DNA from: an uncultured Granulosicoccaceae bacterium
GTDB taxonomy: Bacteria > Pseudomonadota > Gammaproteobacteria > Granulosicoccales > Granulosicoccaceae
Length of the DNA stretch: 64,000 bases
NCBI GenBank assembly: GCA_937927895.1
Contig: CALGKA010000018.1
Span: 62,001-126,000 of the forward strand
Reading direction: 5' to 3'
A program made the translations under genes and the position numbers. Under the pieces are notes generated by a model. It did no database searches, was not told the origin of the DNA, and worked only from the letters and a program-made list of their open reading frames with translations. Below are positions 50,983 to 60,124 of this stretch, in pieces. Numbering within the stretch: position 1 is the stretch's first letter; each line of letters opens with the position of its first letter.

Positions 50983-52446
50983 ATGTCCATGTTAGCAGGC
51001 TTGATTGGTCTGTTCATGCTTTGCCCGCAAACCTCGCGCGCTGATGCCGAGCAAGTGCTGATGCAGTGCAGCCAAACGTCGACCGATGAAAATGAAATAG
51101 TAGAGTGTCTCGCTGTATCGCTCGCACAGGTGGAGCTTGCACTGGTCAATATAGAAGCAAGCTGGCAGCGTTTGCTAGCGCTTGATGTTGAGAATGCTGG
51201 CATTGGATCTGTTTTTAGCGACTCAGACAGCTCGGGTGCGAATGATTCGAATAACAGTATCAAAGAGAGTAGATCTGACGAATCCGGCTCTACTGTAATA
51301 GATATTGTTAATGACACGGCTATACAGTCAGGTTTATCGTCGCAGGCAGGAATCACATTTAATGTCGATAGCGACGGTGATACCGCAGATCAGCGTACTG
51401 GATCGACCAGGCTCGGCAAGGTTGAGATCCAAGATCGGTTTAGTTTTCTGCCAGCACTTTTTCGAAGTTATCGTGATCAGCACTGTAAGGTGGAGGCGGG
51501 CCTATTCGCCACCGACAGGGTAGAGGTCTATCGTCAAGCCTGCCTGATTGATCAAACCCAAATGCGGGCTCAACAGCTCAATACCTGGCTTGCTAAGCGT
51601 CGAGCGCTAGCCAACGGTGGGCGTAGTTATAGAGGTTATTACGTTAAAACCAATAATGGTGCTCTGTTTCAATCTTGTGATCGTAAAGTGGATTGGTGGG
51701 TGACTGGACGTGACGCCGTGATGGCCTCTTTGGACCGACGCTACACAGATATCAGTAACCGAGGAGCAAGCAGTTCAGACGTAGCGTTGCTTTACGCCGA
51801 ACTAAGAGGCACTGTAAAAAATGCCCCACAAGTGGGGGCGGGTGCTGACTATAGCGCCATGTTAGAAGTTGAAAACATAAATCTGTTACGACCCGTACTA
51901 AAAACAGACTGTGTTAATTCGAAAGTTATCGCTGGTGCGCAGCTGGTTGCCCCGGAACAAGCGCTTGAATCCTATGAATCAACTGCTGCAACAGTAGATG
52001 ACTATGCCTCAGCCGGATTCCAGTATGGCTATTTCAATTTTTGGGTGTCTGCATGTTCGGTCACAGAGTCTACTGTGTGTAGCACTGAAACCGATGCGCA
52101 ATTTGCCAGTGATGGTGATTGGCAGCTCCGTCTAGATCGCTCGCTTGAAAGTGATTGGAGAATCCAGTTAATTTCAACCACAGATAATCAAGTGATCGAA
52201 AGAAAACTTAAAATGCAGATTGATGGCAGTGCAGTTTTTTTAGGTAATAGCATGCAGGAACCGTTAATTCTTCCCATGCGACAAGGTGTTGATATTACCA
52301 CCGGAGAACTTGCGCGCGAGCTGATAGTTAAATTGCGTGCAGGTACAGAGGTTAGGTTTGAATGGCTTGATGAATCAGAGGTTATGTCTGAGTTAAAGTT
52401 TTCATTGCTAGGTGTTACGCGTGCGCTAGAGTTTTTTGATCAATAG
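50983..52446 (+). CDS. Secreted protein with LprI/DUF1311-like segment
   Basis: The track starts at TTG 50923, but ATG 50983 gives a clear Sec signal (MSMLAGLIGLFMLCPQTSRA). The mature protein has a Ser/Asp/Asn-rich linker (residues about 75-130) and then FRSYRDQHCKVEAGLFATDR with RQACLIDQTQMRAQQLNTWL, the pattern of lysozyme-inhibitor LprI/DUF1311 domains with paired cysteines. The C-terminal half (about 230-487) has several more Cys residues and no match I recognise. The function is not proven. Confidence 0.7.
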   Translation: MSMLAGLIGLFMLCPQTSRADAEQVLMQCSQTSTDENEIVECLAVSLAQVELALVNIEASWQRLLALDVENAGIGSVFSDSDSSGANDSNNSIKESRSDESGSTVIDIVNDTAIQSGLSSQAGITFNVDSDGDTADQRTGSTRLGKVEIQDRFSFLPALFRSYRDQHCKVEAGLFATDRVEVYRQACLIDQTQMRAQQLNTWLAKRRALANGGRSYRGYYVKTNNGALFQSCDRKVDWWVTGRDAVMASLDRRYTDISNRGASSSDVALLYAELRGTVKNAPQVGAGADYSAMLEVENINLLRPVLKTDCVNSKVIAGAQLVAPEQALESYESTAATVDDYASAGFQYGYFNFWVSACSVTESTVCSTETDAQFASDGDWQLRLDRSLESDWRIQLISTTDNQVIERKLKMQIDGSAVFLGNSMQEPLILPMRQGVDITTGELARELIVKLRAGTEVRFEWLDESEVMSELKFSLLGVTRALEFFDQ

Positions 52447-52460
52447 TTTTTTATATGCAG

Positions 52461-53414
52461 TTACCACGGATGTAGTGACAACAGTTGCGCTACCACGCTT
52501 GCTGCCACTATTGCGGTTTGTTTGCCGCTAATCTGCGACAGGCCAATTGGCATGGTCAGACGATTGGCCTGTTCAGTTGATGCGCCTTGTTGTTTCAGTT
52601 GGCTTTTGAAAAGTCGAGCTTTTTTTGCAGAGCCAATACACCCCAAAAACGTAATCGCCGGGTGGTGTAGTGCTGCCTGGCAGTAGCGATAATCAAGGTT
52701 GTGATCACCTGTCATGATAACGACATGAGTTGGCCTGGCCAAATTGCCAAGGCAATTTTCTTCAATTGAATCTACATGAGTAAAAATTATAGGAAGGCCC
52801 GATAGTTGTCTTTTGATTTCATGCGCTACCGGGTGATGGCCTACCAGAAGTAATGAGACAGTCGTGTTCAGCGTAGCGCGAAGGAACATTGTGCAATCTT
52901 TACGTTGAATCAACTGGCAGCTTGATAGATTCTCATTGAATGATAAACCAAGCGCTTCGAGTTCGCGCTTACTGGTTTGGGCTGTGATGAGTTGATTGTG
53001 GACTTCACTTTTTGTCGGATCGAATATTCGTAGCCATTGTGTGTTTATCCGTTGTTCCAGATTGTTGCGTAGCTCGCTTAACCATGTAGGAATGTCAGCG
53101 GCTGTAAACGTTTCATAAATAATAATGCACTGACCGTTATCTGTTCCTGCCACGGTACCGAGCGCTTGTTCTTCTAGTTGGAATGTAAGCCCTGAATTCA
53201 ATAGCGACTTGCAGTTTGCCAGCATGTGATCGCGACGGCTTTGTGAGTTCACGAAGCTTGCAGATTGCCGCTCAGAATAGAATACACAAGCGCCGTGTCG
53301 TTCAGGTGAGCTGCCACTGAAAGAGACGACCGTCGCGACAACAAATGGTGAGCCTTGGGTGTGAAACTCATGCAGTTTTGAAAGCCAATCTGACAAAGGA
53401 ATACCCAGGTTCAT
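52461..53414 (-). CDS. XdhC/CoxI-family protein
   Basis: Accessory protein of molybdenum hydroxylases; XdhC binds molybdopterin cofactor and helps load and sulfurate xanthine dehydrogenase. The N-terminal block FVVATVVSFSGSSPERHGAC corresponds to the usual GS(S/A)PR..GA motif and the C-terminal Rossmann part is SLLLVGHHPVAHEIKRQLSG with ITFLGCIGSAKKARLFKSQL. No xanthine dehydrogenase genes are in the window, so it is an orphan here. It is convergent with the LprI-like gene. Confidence 0.85.
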   Translation of the reverse strand: MNLGIPLSDWLSKLHEFHTQGSPFVVATVVSFSGSSPERHGACVFYSERQSASFVNSQSRRDHMLANCKSLLNSGLTFQLEEQALGTVAGTDNGQCIIIYETFTAADIPTWLSELRNNLEQRINTQWLRIFDPTKSEVHNQLITAQTSKRELEALGLSFNENLSSCQLIQRKDCTMFLRATLNTTVSLLLVGHHPVAHEIKRQLSGLPIIFTHVDSIEENCLGNLARPTHVVIMTGDHNLDYRYCQAALHHPAITFLGCIGSAKKARLFKSQLKQQGASTEQANRLTMPIGLSQISGKQTAIVAASVVAQLLSLHPW

Positions 53415-53825
53415 ATAATTGAGTCATCAATTAAGAAGACTGTATAACTGATAATGTTGATTTTAGAAGATACAGCAAACCGCATAACAATAATTTGACG
53501 TGAAACGACAATGAGCGCCGATATTTTGATCACTCTGCGAGAGATATTGACGCAATCCGGATGCTAAACGGAGGAAAGGACTAGCGGTGTTTAATCGGGG
53601 TCTGGAAAGGCTTGAACTTCACGAGTGAATAATTTCGCCAATGCGCCTGCCAAATTCTGACACCCGTCTATACTCAAAAAGATTATACAAGCATAACAGC
53701 CAGTTATTGGCGCCGCGATTGGCATATATTTGCTTTGACGCGCTAAAAATGGCACGAAGCTTGGCAGTCAATTGGCTAGCTTTTTAAACGCCAACGATAC
53801 TTTTCTTGGGACGTGTAGACACAGA
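53415..53825. promoter_or_regulatory. 411-bp region upstream of the OmpA-type porin gene
   Basis: No gene or RNA recognised. The track extends the OmpA ORF 54 bp into this region, but the signal peptide starts at 53826. Two TTGACG hexamers (near 53498 and 53550) could act as -35 elements; no matching -10 is convincing. Confidence 0.35.
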
Positions 53826-55010
53826 ATGAATATAAAATTAATAGCCCCTCTGCTGGTTGCTGGTGCATCAGTGATAAGCGGCAACGCTTTTTCTCAAATC
53901 TCTGGTTCTTGGGACAGTTCTTTTAGTAAGCGAGTTTATTTGGGTGTTGGCGCTGGAAGCTCAACGTTAAAGCCCGATACCAGTGGCGTACCGAACGTTG
54001 ATCTTATCGAAGACGGCGACACGGCGGCTACCATTACACTTGGATTTGATTTCAGTAAGCGAATGACTGCTGAATTGCAATACGCAGATCTAGGTACTGC
54101 AGGCCTTACTGATGATGGCATCGAGTACTCAGAAGTATCACTGAGTGGCCTGTATTACTTGTGGAATGGCTTAGGGTCAAGCGAGTATCTTGATTACGAT
54201 GGTTTAGACCAGCGCACGGGTTTATCGCTTTATGGTCGTTTGGGTATTGGCAAAATGGAAAATGCTGCCGTAGACGATGTTGTTTTTGAACGTAAAAACG
54301 ATGCACAGTTAATGGCCGGTTTAGGCCTTGAGTATGCGTTGAATTCTGGATTAGGCTTTCGCGCCGAATACATTAATTTCGACACCGATGCTAAATATGC
54401 AGGCTTAAGTGTTTTATATCGATTGGGCGGTCGCAAGGTTCGAGCGCCTGCTCCAGAGCCTGAAGAAGATTTGCCAGTGTTACCGGCGCCTGAGCCACTA
54501 GAAACGCTTCCGCCACCGCCACCCCCTCCGCCTGAGTTATTACCAGAAGGGCAAAGTTCGCTTCCAACAGCATCACTAGAAGATAGCGACGGCGATGGTG
54601 TCGAAAATTCACTTGATTCATGTTCACAGACACTGCCTGGCACACCAGTAAGTGCAGATGGTTGTGCGATGTTTAATGGCGCCCTTGAAGGTGTGAATTT
54701 CTTAACTGGCTCTGACACGTTGACAGATGCTTCACGAAGTATTCTCGATGATGTAGTGAATACTCTAATGGCGTTCCCGGAAATACGAGTATCTGTTGAG
54801 TCACACACTGATAGTCAAGGCCTCGAGGCGAACAACTTCGAGCTCTCGCGTAAACGTGCATTGTCAGTGGTGCGTTACCTTACAGCGCAGGGAATTCCTT
54901 TGGAACGTCTTGAAGCACGTGCTTATGGCGAGAGTCGCCCGATAGCAGATAACGATACTCGTGAAGGCCGGTTGATGAATCGCCGAGTAGAGTTTCGCAC
55001 TATCCAATAG
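53826..55010 (+). CDS. OmpA/OprF-type outer-membrane protein
   Basis: Signal peptide MNIKLIAPLLVAGASVISGN ending AFSQ fixes the start at ATG 53826 (the track start is 53772). Residues about 30-200 form an 8-stranded barrel (YLGVGAGSSTLKPDTSG, MTAELQYADLGTAGLTDDG). A Pro-rich linker (LPPPPPPPPELLPEG) and a thrombospondin-3-like hinge (DSDGDGVENSLDSCSQTLPG) precede the C-terminal OmpA domain with VSVESHTDSQGLEANNFELS and AYGESRPIADNDT. Such proteins link the outer membrane to peptidoglycan. It is followed by the calcium-repeat protein. Confidence 0.92.
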   Translation: MNIKLIAPLLVAGASVISGNAFSQISGSWDSSFSKRVYLGVGAGSSTLKPDTSGVPNVDLIEDGDTAATITLGFDFSKRMTAELQYADLGTAGLTDDGIEYSEVSLSGLYYLWNGLGSSEYLDYDGLDQRTGLSLYGRLGIGKMENAAVDDVVFERKNDAQLMAGLGLEYALNSGLGFRAEYINFDTDAKYAGLSVLYRLGGRKVRAPAPEPEEDLPVLPAPEPLETLPPPPPPPPELLPEGQSSLPTASLEDSDGDGVENSLDSCSQTLPGTPVSADGCAMFNGALEGVNFLTGSDTLTDASRSILDDVVNTLMAFPEIRVSVESHTDSQGLEANNFELSRKRALSVVRYLTAQGIPLERLEARAYGESRPIADNDTREGRLMNRRVEFRTIQ

Positions 55011-55167
55011 AGACTACGTACAAGTAATTGACTAGCGGATTCAGAAAACTAGCCCTCACAAAATAGTGAGGGTGCATTCAAAACTACCAAACCGAAAAAA
55101 ATATTTTCACGGCAACATTACTGATAGCCGCAGCGTAATTAAAGATATAGAAGTAACAAGGAACACC

Positions 55168-56961
55168 ATGAATTCACATCAGTATAAAAAGACACAGATT
55201 TCAAGCCTTATGTCTGAAGTGCTAGCCGTTGGACAACTCCGCATTGGTGCCAAGTTGATTGGTGGCGCAATTTTCCTGTCAGCTGCGAGTGCAACATTTG
55301 CTATGGACACCGACACCGACGGTGATCAGGTACCTGACAACGTTGAGATTGCAGAGCTTACTAATCCTAATGATGCTGCCAATTTTCTTGATAGCGACGG
55401 TGATGGTGTCGCTGATTATGTTGATAATGATTCAGATGGTGATCACGTTTTGGATGCAAACGAGTTTGGTGGTAACCCGTACCTTGATAAAGACCAAGAT
55501 GGTGTGCCGGTTTATCTTGATGATAACGATGCCGATGCGGCAGTGGGTAATGACGATGGCAAGGTCAATCACTTGTTTGATCCGGATGGAAACAGTATTG
55601 CTGCATTTCAAGACAACACACATGATCATCGCACCGATACAGATGGTGATAGTGTTCCCGATGCTATGGAAATCGTAGAGGGCAGTGATCCGTCAAATGT
55701 TGCATCGTTTGTAGACACAGATGGCGATAGCATTCCAGATGTTATAGATGCCGATGGTGACAACGATGCTGTATGGAACCAGCTAGAGAGCGGTGCGCTG
55801 CCGTATTACGACCGTGATTGCGATGGTGTACCAGCCTACCTTGATGATGATGATTTTATTTGGTCAATAGGTAATTCAGATGGTCGTGTGCAAGGGTTAT
55901 TCGATCCTAACGGAGATGGTGTCGCCTCTTTTCAAGATTCTAGCGATGCTACTGTTGATACTGATGCAGACGGTGTTCCTGATGCGGTGGAACACGCTGA
56001 TCTTACTGATCCAGCGGATCCTGCGAGTTTTATTGATACAGATAATGATTTGATTCCAGACTACCTGGATGACGACGATGACAACGATACTATTCTTGAT
56101 GTTATTGAAGGTAATGGAGATATTGATGGTGATAACATCCCAAACAGTCAAGACACAGATAGTGACGGTGATGGTGTATCTGATCAAATAGAAGGTATTA
56201 ACGACGCTGATGGTGATTCAGTACCAAACTTTCTAGATGCAGATACACAGGATCAATCAAGCGGTACCATAGACCAAGATGCTGATGGTTTGCCTGATGA
56301 ACTAGAAGGTAATGGTGATACAGATTTAGATGGTGTGCCTGATCTACTGGACACTGATAGTGATAACGATCAAATTCCGGATTCCATAGAAAATAATAGT
56401 GATCTGGATGGTGACGGTATTCCTAACTATATCGACGATGATAGCGACGGCGATACCATCCTCGATGTCGATGAAGGTCAGACTGATGGCGATGACGATC
56501 AGCGTGGCAATTTCATTGACTTAGACAGTGACGCTGACGGCATTCCAGATAGCATTGAATTAACAACTGATTCTGATGCTGATGGTATTCCCAATTTTCT
56601 TGATGGTGATAGCGACAACGATGGTATCTCTGACCTGATTGAAACCGGTGTTGATACAGATGGTGATGGCATAGCTAACTTTTTGGATGACGATAGCGAC
56701 GGTGATGGTCTACTTGATTCTGTAGAGTTACTCGTTGATGCAGACGCCGATAATACTCCTGCTTTCCTGGATATTGACGATACTGATCCAACTGTTAGTG
56801 CTCCGAGTGGATCTGTTGGAGTTGGTTTGGGTGGTGGCTGTACTATAGGTGGTTCAGGTGCAAGAGATCCGCTTTTGAGCATGACTATACTTGCAAGTGT
56901 TGTGGGTCTAATGCGTCGTCGAAGCCGCGTGCAATCTAAAAATAAACAATATAGCGCTTAA
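55168..56961 (+). CDS. Thrombospondin type-3 calcium-repeat protein with C-terminal sorting signal
   Basis: Exported acidic protein. ATG 55168, with AAGGA upstream, gives a hydrophobic signal (KLIGGAIFLSAASATFA); the track's GTG 55066 is unlikely. The mature protein is built from more than 20 DxDxDGxxD-type repeats (DSDGDGVSDQIEGINDADGD, TDTDGDGIANFLDDDSDGDG in variants), each able to bind Ca2+. The C-terminus has a Gly/Cys motif (GLGGGCTIGGSG), DPLL plus a hydrophobic stretch (LLSMTILASVVGLM) and RRRSR: a tripartite sorting tail like JDVT-, GlyGly- or MYXO-CTERM. Cell-surface display is inferred. Its stop overlaps the convergent truC stop by 4 bp. Confidence 0.85.
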   Translation: MNSHQYKKTQISSLMSEVLAVGQLRIGAKLIGGAIFLSAASATFAMDTDTDGDQVPDNVEIAELTNPNDAANFLDSDGDGVADYVDNDSDGDHVLDANEFGGNPYLDKDQDGVPVYLDDNDADAAVGNDDGKVNHLFDPDGNSIAAFQDNTHDHRTDTDGDSVPDAMEIVEGSDPSNVASFVDTDGDSIPDVIDADGDNDAVWNQLESGALPYYDRDCDGVPAYLDDDDFIWSIGNSDGRVQGLFDPNGDGVASFQDSSDATVDTDADGVPDAVEHADLTDPADPASFIDTDNDLIPDYLDDDDDNDTILDVIEGNGDIDGDNIPNSQDTDSDGDGVSDQIEGINDADGDSVPNFLDADTQDQSSGTIDQDADGLPDELEGNGDTDLDGVPDLLDTDSDNDQIPDSIENNSDLDGDGIPNYIDDDSDGDTILDVDEGQTDGDDDQRGNFIDLDSDADGIPDSIELTTDSDADGIPNFLDGDSDNDGISDLIETGVDTDGDGIANFLDDDSDGDGLLDSVELLVDADADNTPAFLDIDDTDPTVSAPSGSVGVGLGGGCTIGGSGARDPLLSMTILASVVGLMRRRSRVQSKNKQYSA

Positions 56962-57722
56962 GCGCATTCTAAATATTGCCAGTCGCTGTGTGCTAAGACA
57001 TGGCGAAATTGATCATCTAGCTTACTTGCTTCGATGTCGCATTGCTTGAGTGTCACTGGGTGTATAAAGTTTAAGCGCTGAGCATGCAGCAATAATCTAG
57101 TGCATTCAAAGTGGCTTTTAAAAAACTTATTGTGAATTGATTTCCCGTAACTGGTATCACCTATCAACGGGTGGCTAATGTGTTTCATGTGCTGGCGTAT
57201 CTGATGTCGGCGACCGCTCAGAGGCTGCACTTCCAGTAAGCTATAGCGCGCACTTGCATAGCGATCTACAGCGATGCCTAATTCCAGATGTGCGAGTGCT
57301 CGATAAGATGTACTAGCGTCTTTTCTTGGTTTTTGCGGTGCGTCTTTATCACGTACTGGATTATCTACAGTGCCTTGTAGGTCCGCATGGCCACGCACGA
57401 CCGCTAGGTAATGCTTGGTAATCTGATGGTTCCTAAACAACTCAGACATTAAGCCCGCACTTTGTTTGTCGAGTGCAAACAGCAAAACCCCTGATGTAGG
57501 TTTATCGAGTCGATGCACCGGATATACTGGTTGCTGGATTTGCGCTTGTAGAAGATCAACAGCATTGCTTGTTTCGTGAAAGTCTATATAGCTTCGATGA
57601 ACCAGTAGACCAGCGGATTTATTTATCGCAATAAAATTTTGATCGTGATAGATAATGTCTAGCTTCGGGTGCGCTGTGGGTGCAAGCCCGGTAGTGTGCT
57701 GGAGCTGATTATCCACAAGCAA
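56958..57722 (-). CDS. truC: tRNA pseudouridine(65) synthase TruC
   Basis: RluA-family enzyme that isomerises U65 in some tRNAs. The catalytic motif is YPVHRLDKPTSGVLLFAL (Asp), with the family N-terminus IIYHDQNFIAINKSAGLLVH and PLSGRRHQIRQHMKHISHPL. The block LIGDTSYGKSIHNKFFKSHF matches TruC rather than RluA/C/D, and there is no S4 domain. The first about 25 residues precede the conserved start and may not be translated. Confidence 0.88.
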   Translation of the reverse strand: MLVDNQLQHTTGLAPTAHPKLDIIYHDQNFIAINKSAGLLVHRSYIDFHETSNAVDLLQAQIQQPVYPVHRLDKPTSGVLLFALDKQSAGLMSELFRNHQITKHYLAVVRGHADLQGTVDNPVRDKDAPQKPRKDASTSYRALAHLELGIAVDRYASARYSLLEVQPLSGRRHQIRQHMKHISHPLIGDTSYGKSIHNKFFKSHFECTRLLLHAQRLNFIHPVTLKQCDIEASKLDDQFRHVLAHSDWQYLECA

Positions 57723-57730
57723 GACGAATA

Positions 57731-58612
57731 TTAACTATGGGTTTTATCGCCAGTAACGGTTGCATCAATTTCTTCTTTTTCTAATCGATTCCATAGATCT
57801 TCAATCCAACCTTTCATAACCAATGATTCTTCCCAGCGGTTGGACATTTCCATGCCGTCTGGTCCGGTCATCGCGTATTCAGGTGGTGCGAGTTCGGTTT
57901 GAAAAATAAGTGTGTCATCTGCCGCAGCGCGTTTTCTCCAGTGACGAAAACCCGCTTCCCACCAATCAAGAAATTGCACCACCCACTGTTGATGCTGCGG
58001 GAATTCCAGTTGTAACTGAATTTGTTGGGCTGAAGACACCCGCCCTTGAAAAGCATCAGCGCGACGTAAGATCTTGTCTATTAACTCACTTTCTTCATCC
58101 CGTAGCGGCAAGCTAATTTCTCGGTCTACAACATAATGAGATAGATCGACGCTGAGTTTCATTTCTGGAACGGCTTCAAGCAGTTTGACGGTATAGCCGA
58201 GATCATTGGTGACAGAGTTGCGATGGGTTTCAAACTCAATATTAACGTTTTCTTTTTCAGCTTCCTCCATCCAGTCTTGAACCATCAGTGTGGCCTCTTC
58301 GAGGCTGCTGGGGATCACTTGGGCGATAATATTCACTACTACCGCATTAAACTCGCGTGCCATCTCTAGCACCGGTAAGACATCTTCCATGCTGGCGGGG
58401 AACGCATTGATCACGCAGCCAAGTTCGTGCTGCCTAAACAATGGCATGGTCGTATAGGCGGTCTCTCGGTCAGCAGCGCCCAGGTTGATGGCAACGCCTG
58501 CGTAGCCTGCGTTCTTGACCATCGCGAAGTATTCTTCAGTGGTGCCCGTGTCGTGGCTGCCATGGCCCGGGTCCATAGCCCAAAGGGATTGGTATACGTC
58601 AAGTCTGGGCAC
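57731..58612 (-). CDS. TIM-barrel sugar phosphate isomerase/epimerase-like protein
   Basis: Xylose-isomerase-like barrel protein. The N-terminus (YQSLWAMDPGHGSHDTGTTE) and metal-binding pattern of Glu/His residues in INIEFETHRNSVTNDLG (NIEFETHRNS) and LSVDLSHYVVDRE fit the family. The reaction cannot be told; such proteins act on inositol derivatives, hydroxypyruvate or ketoses. It begins about 9 bp upstream of truC's far end and is probably co-transcribed with it, though no functional link is evident. Confidence 0.8.
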   Translation of the reverse strand: MPRLDVYQSLWAMDPGHGSHDTGTTEEYFAMVKNAGYAGVAINLGAADRETAYTTMPLFRQHELGCVINAFPASMEDVLPVLEMAREFNAVVVNIIAQVIPSSLEEATLMVQDWMEEAEKENVNIEFETHRNSVTNDLGYTVKLLEAVPEMKLSVDLSHYVVDREISLPLRDEESELIDKILRRADAFQGRVSSAQQIQLQLEFPQHQQWVVQFLDWWEAGFRHWRKRAAADDTLIFQTELAPPEYAMTGPDGMEMSNRWEESLVMKGWIEDLWNRLEKEEIDATVTGDKTHS

Positions 58613-59020
58613 AAGCCCTCCTGCAATTTACGAGATAACAGCGAGTATGTACTAATGGCTGCGCTGATGCTAAGCGGAAGTTTAGTTTTACCTTGATCTG
58701 AGCTATCTATTTAGCGTCTAAAGTTGTAGCAGTGAAACGAACCCGGGGCGGTAATTAGGCCTATGAAACACTGTTACATATTGTATACTCCGAGAAAGTT
58801 AGAGGGGTGCAAAAGCTAACTTTACAAAGGTTTACTGAACAGTACTGTGTTCATTTGTTGTCAGTGGCTAGAATTGGCGCGTGTGACAATCCGGGGCGGT
58901 GCTTCTCGCTGCCTCAATCTATTATGCATCAGGGGGTTGGTGCTGAGTGTGTCAGTTGTCCCTCAAAAATTTACTAACTAAAACAAAAACTTACACAATC
59001 TGAGCTAAAGGAAATAAGTT
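58613..59020. promoter_or_regulatory. 408-bp aquaporin upstream region with repeats and dyads
   Basis: No gene. It contains a direct repeat CCGGGGCGGT (58743-58752 and 58891-58900), an inverted repeat AAAGTTAG / CTAACTTT (58795-58823), a palindrome ACAGTACTGT (58839-58848) and a possible -10 TATACT (58784-58789). This clustering suggests regulation of aqpZ, for example by osmotic conditions, but no regulator is identified. Confidence 0.45.
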
Positions 59021-59932
59021 ATGCACTTTCATAATAAGTATCTGGCCGAATTTTTCGGTACATTCTGGCTGGTGCTAGGGGGTTGCGGCTCTGCGATCTT
59101 CGCAGCAGTATTCGCAAAAGACCTGGGTATCAACATTGGTCTAGTAGGCGTGTCATTGGCATTCGGTCTAACTGTATTAACAATGGCCTATGCTGTTGGT
59201 CACGTATCTGGTGGACACTTCAACCCAGCAGTTTCTATCGGCCTTTGGGTTGGCGGTCGTTTTGGTTTCGGTCACCTGATTCCTTACATTCTTTTCCAAG
59301 TTGCTGGTGCAATCGCTGCTGCTTTCGTTCTACAGTGGTTTGTGACTGATGCCGGTGGTGCTGCCACTGATGCGAACGGCCTGAACGGTGGTGCAATCGC
59401 CACACTAGCCTCAAACGGCTACGCAGAAGCATCTCCAGGTGGTTTCAGCATGAACGCGGTAATCTTGATGGAAGTCATCATGACTGCATTCTTCCTTATC
59501 ATCATCATGGGTTCTACTGATGATCGCGCTCCGGCAGGTTTTGCTCCGATCGCAATTGGTCTTGGTCTTACACTAATCCACTTGATCTCTATTCCGGTTT
59601 CAAACACTTCTGTTAACCCGGCTCGAAGCACAGGTCCAGCATTGGTATCTAGTTTCTTCGGTGAAGGTGGTGAACTTCCATTGACTCAACTTCCAGTATT
59701 CTGGGCAGCACCAATTGTTGGTGGTGTATTGGGTGCAATCATCTACCGTCTGATCGTTTCAGGCGCAGCACCTGCTGAAGATCCAACTCCAGCACGCGCT
59801 GAGTACCGTGAGCCTGAGTATCGTGGTCCAGCAGTTGAGCGTGACTATGCTGATCGTGGCGGTGAGTACCGTGGTCCTGATCGTGGTGAGTACCGTGACT
59901 ACCGCGATGACTATCGTGATGAGCGTTACTAG
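59021..59932 (+). CDS. aqpZ: Aquaporin Z with repetitive Tyr/Arg-rich tail
   Basis: Inner-membrane water channel. Six membrane segments and the two NPA motifs are visible ([16 protein letters not shown] and [16 protein letters not shown]). The bacterial N-terminus [20 protein letters not shown] is typical. AqpZ proteins are about 230 aa; this one is 303 because of about 55 C-terminal residues with recurring EYR, EYRGP and DYRD units, such as [20 protein letters not shown]. The tail is charged and disordered and faces the cytoplasm if topology is standard. A strong terminator follows. Confidence 0.93.
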   Translation: MHFHNKYLAEFFGTFWLVLGGCGSAIFAAVFAKDLGINIGLVGVSLAFGLTVLTMAYAVGHVSGGHFNPAVSIGLWVGGRFGFGHLIPYILFQVAGAIAAAFVLQWFVTDAGGAATDANGLNGGAIATLASNGYAEASPGGFSMNAVILMEVIMTAFFLIIIMGSTDDRAPAGFAPIAIGLGLTLIHLISIPVSNTSVNPARSTGPALVSSFFGEGGELPLTQLPVFWAAPIVGGVLGAIIYRLIVSGAAPAEDPTPARAEYREPEYRGPAVERDYADRGGEYRGPDRGEYRDYRDDYRDERY

Positions 59933-59961
59933 TCAGCTTAGCTGAATAAGTAACTATTAAG

Positions 59962-59994
59962 AACGTGGCGCAGCAATGCGCCACGTTTTTTTTT
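59962..59994 (+). terminator. Rho-independent terminator after aqpZ
   Basis: 11-bp perfect stem AACGTGGCGCA / TGCGCCACGTT, loop GCAA, then nine T residues. Confidence 0.92.
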
Positions 59995-60124
59995 GGCCTG
60001 AAAAAACTGGCTTTTTACCAACCCAAAACGTTTATAGAGTAAATTGTGTAGCACAGTGGTTGATCAATGTGACAGCCAATACAGTGCGCCTACATCTACC
60101 GGCGTGCTAATAATGGATCAATGA

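Noticed and set aside
55053-55072. Hairpin CCCTCAC / GTGAGGG between the OmpA-type and calcium-repeat genes as a terminator
   Set aside because: Seven-bp stem without a T-run; too weak to call.
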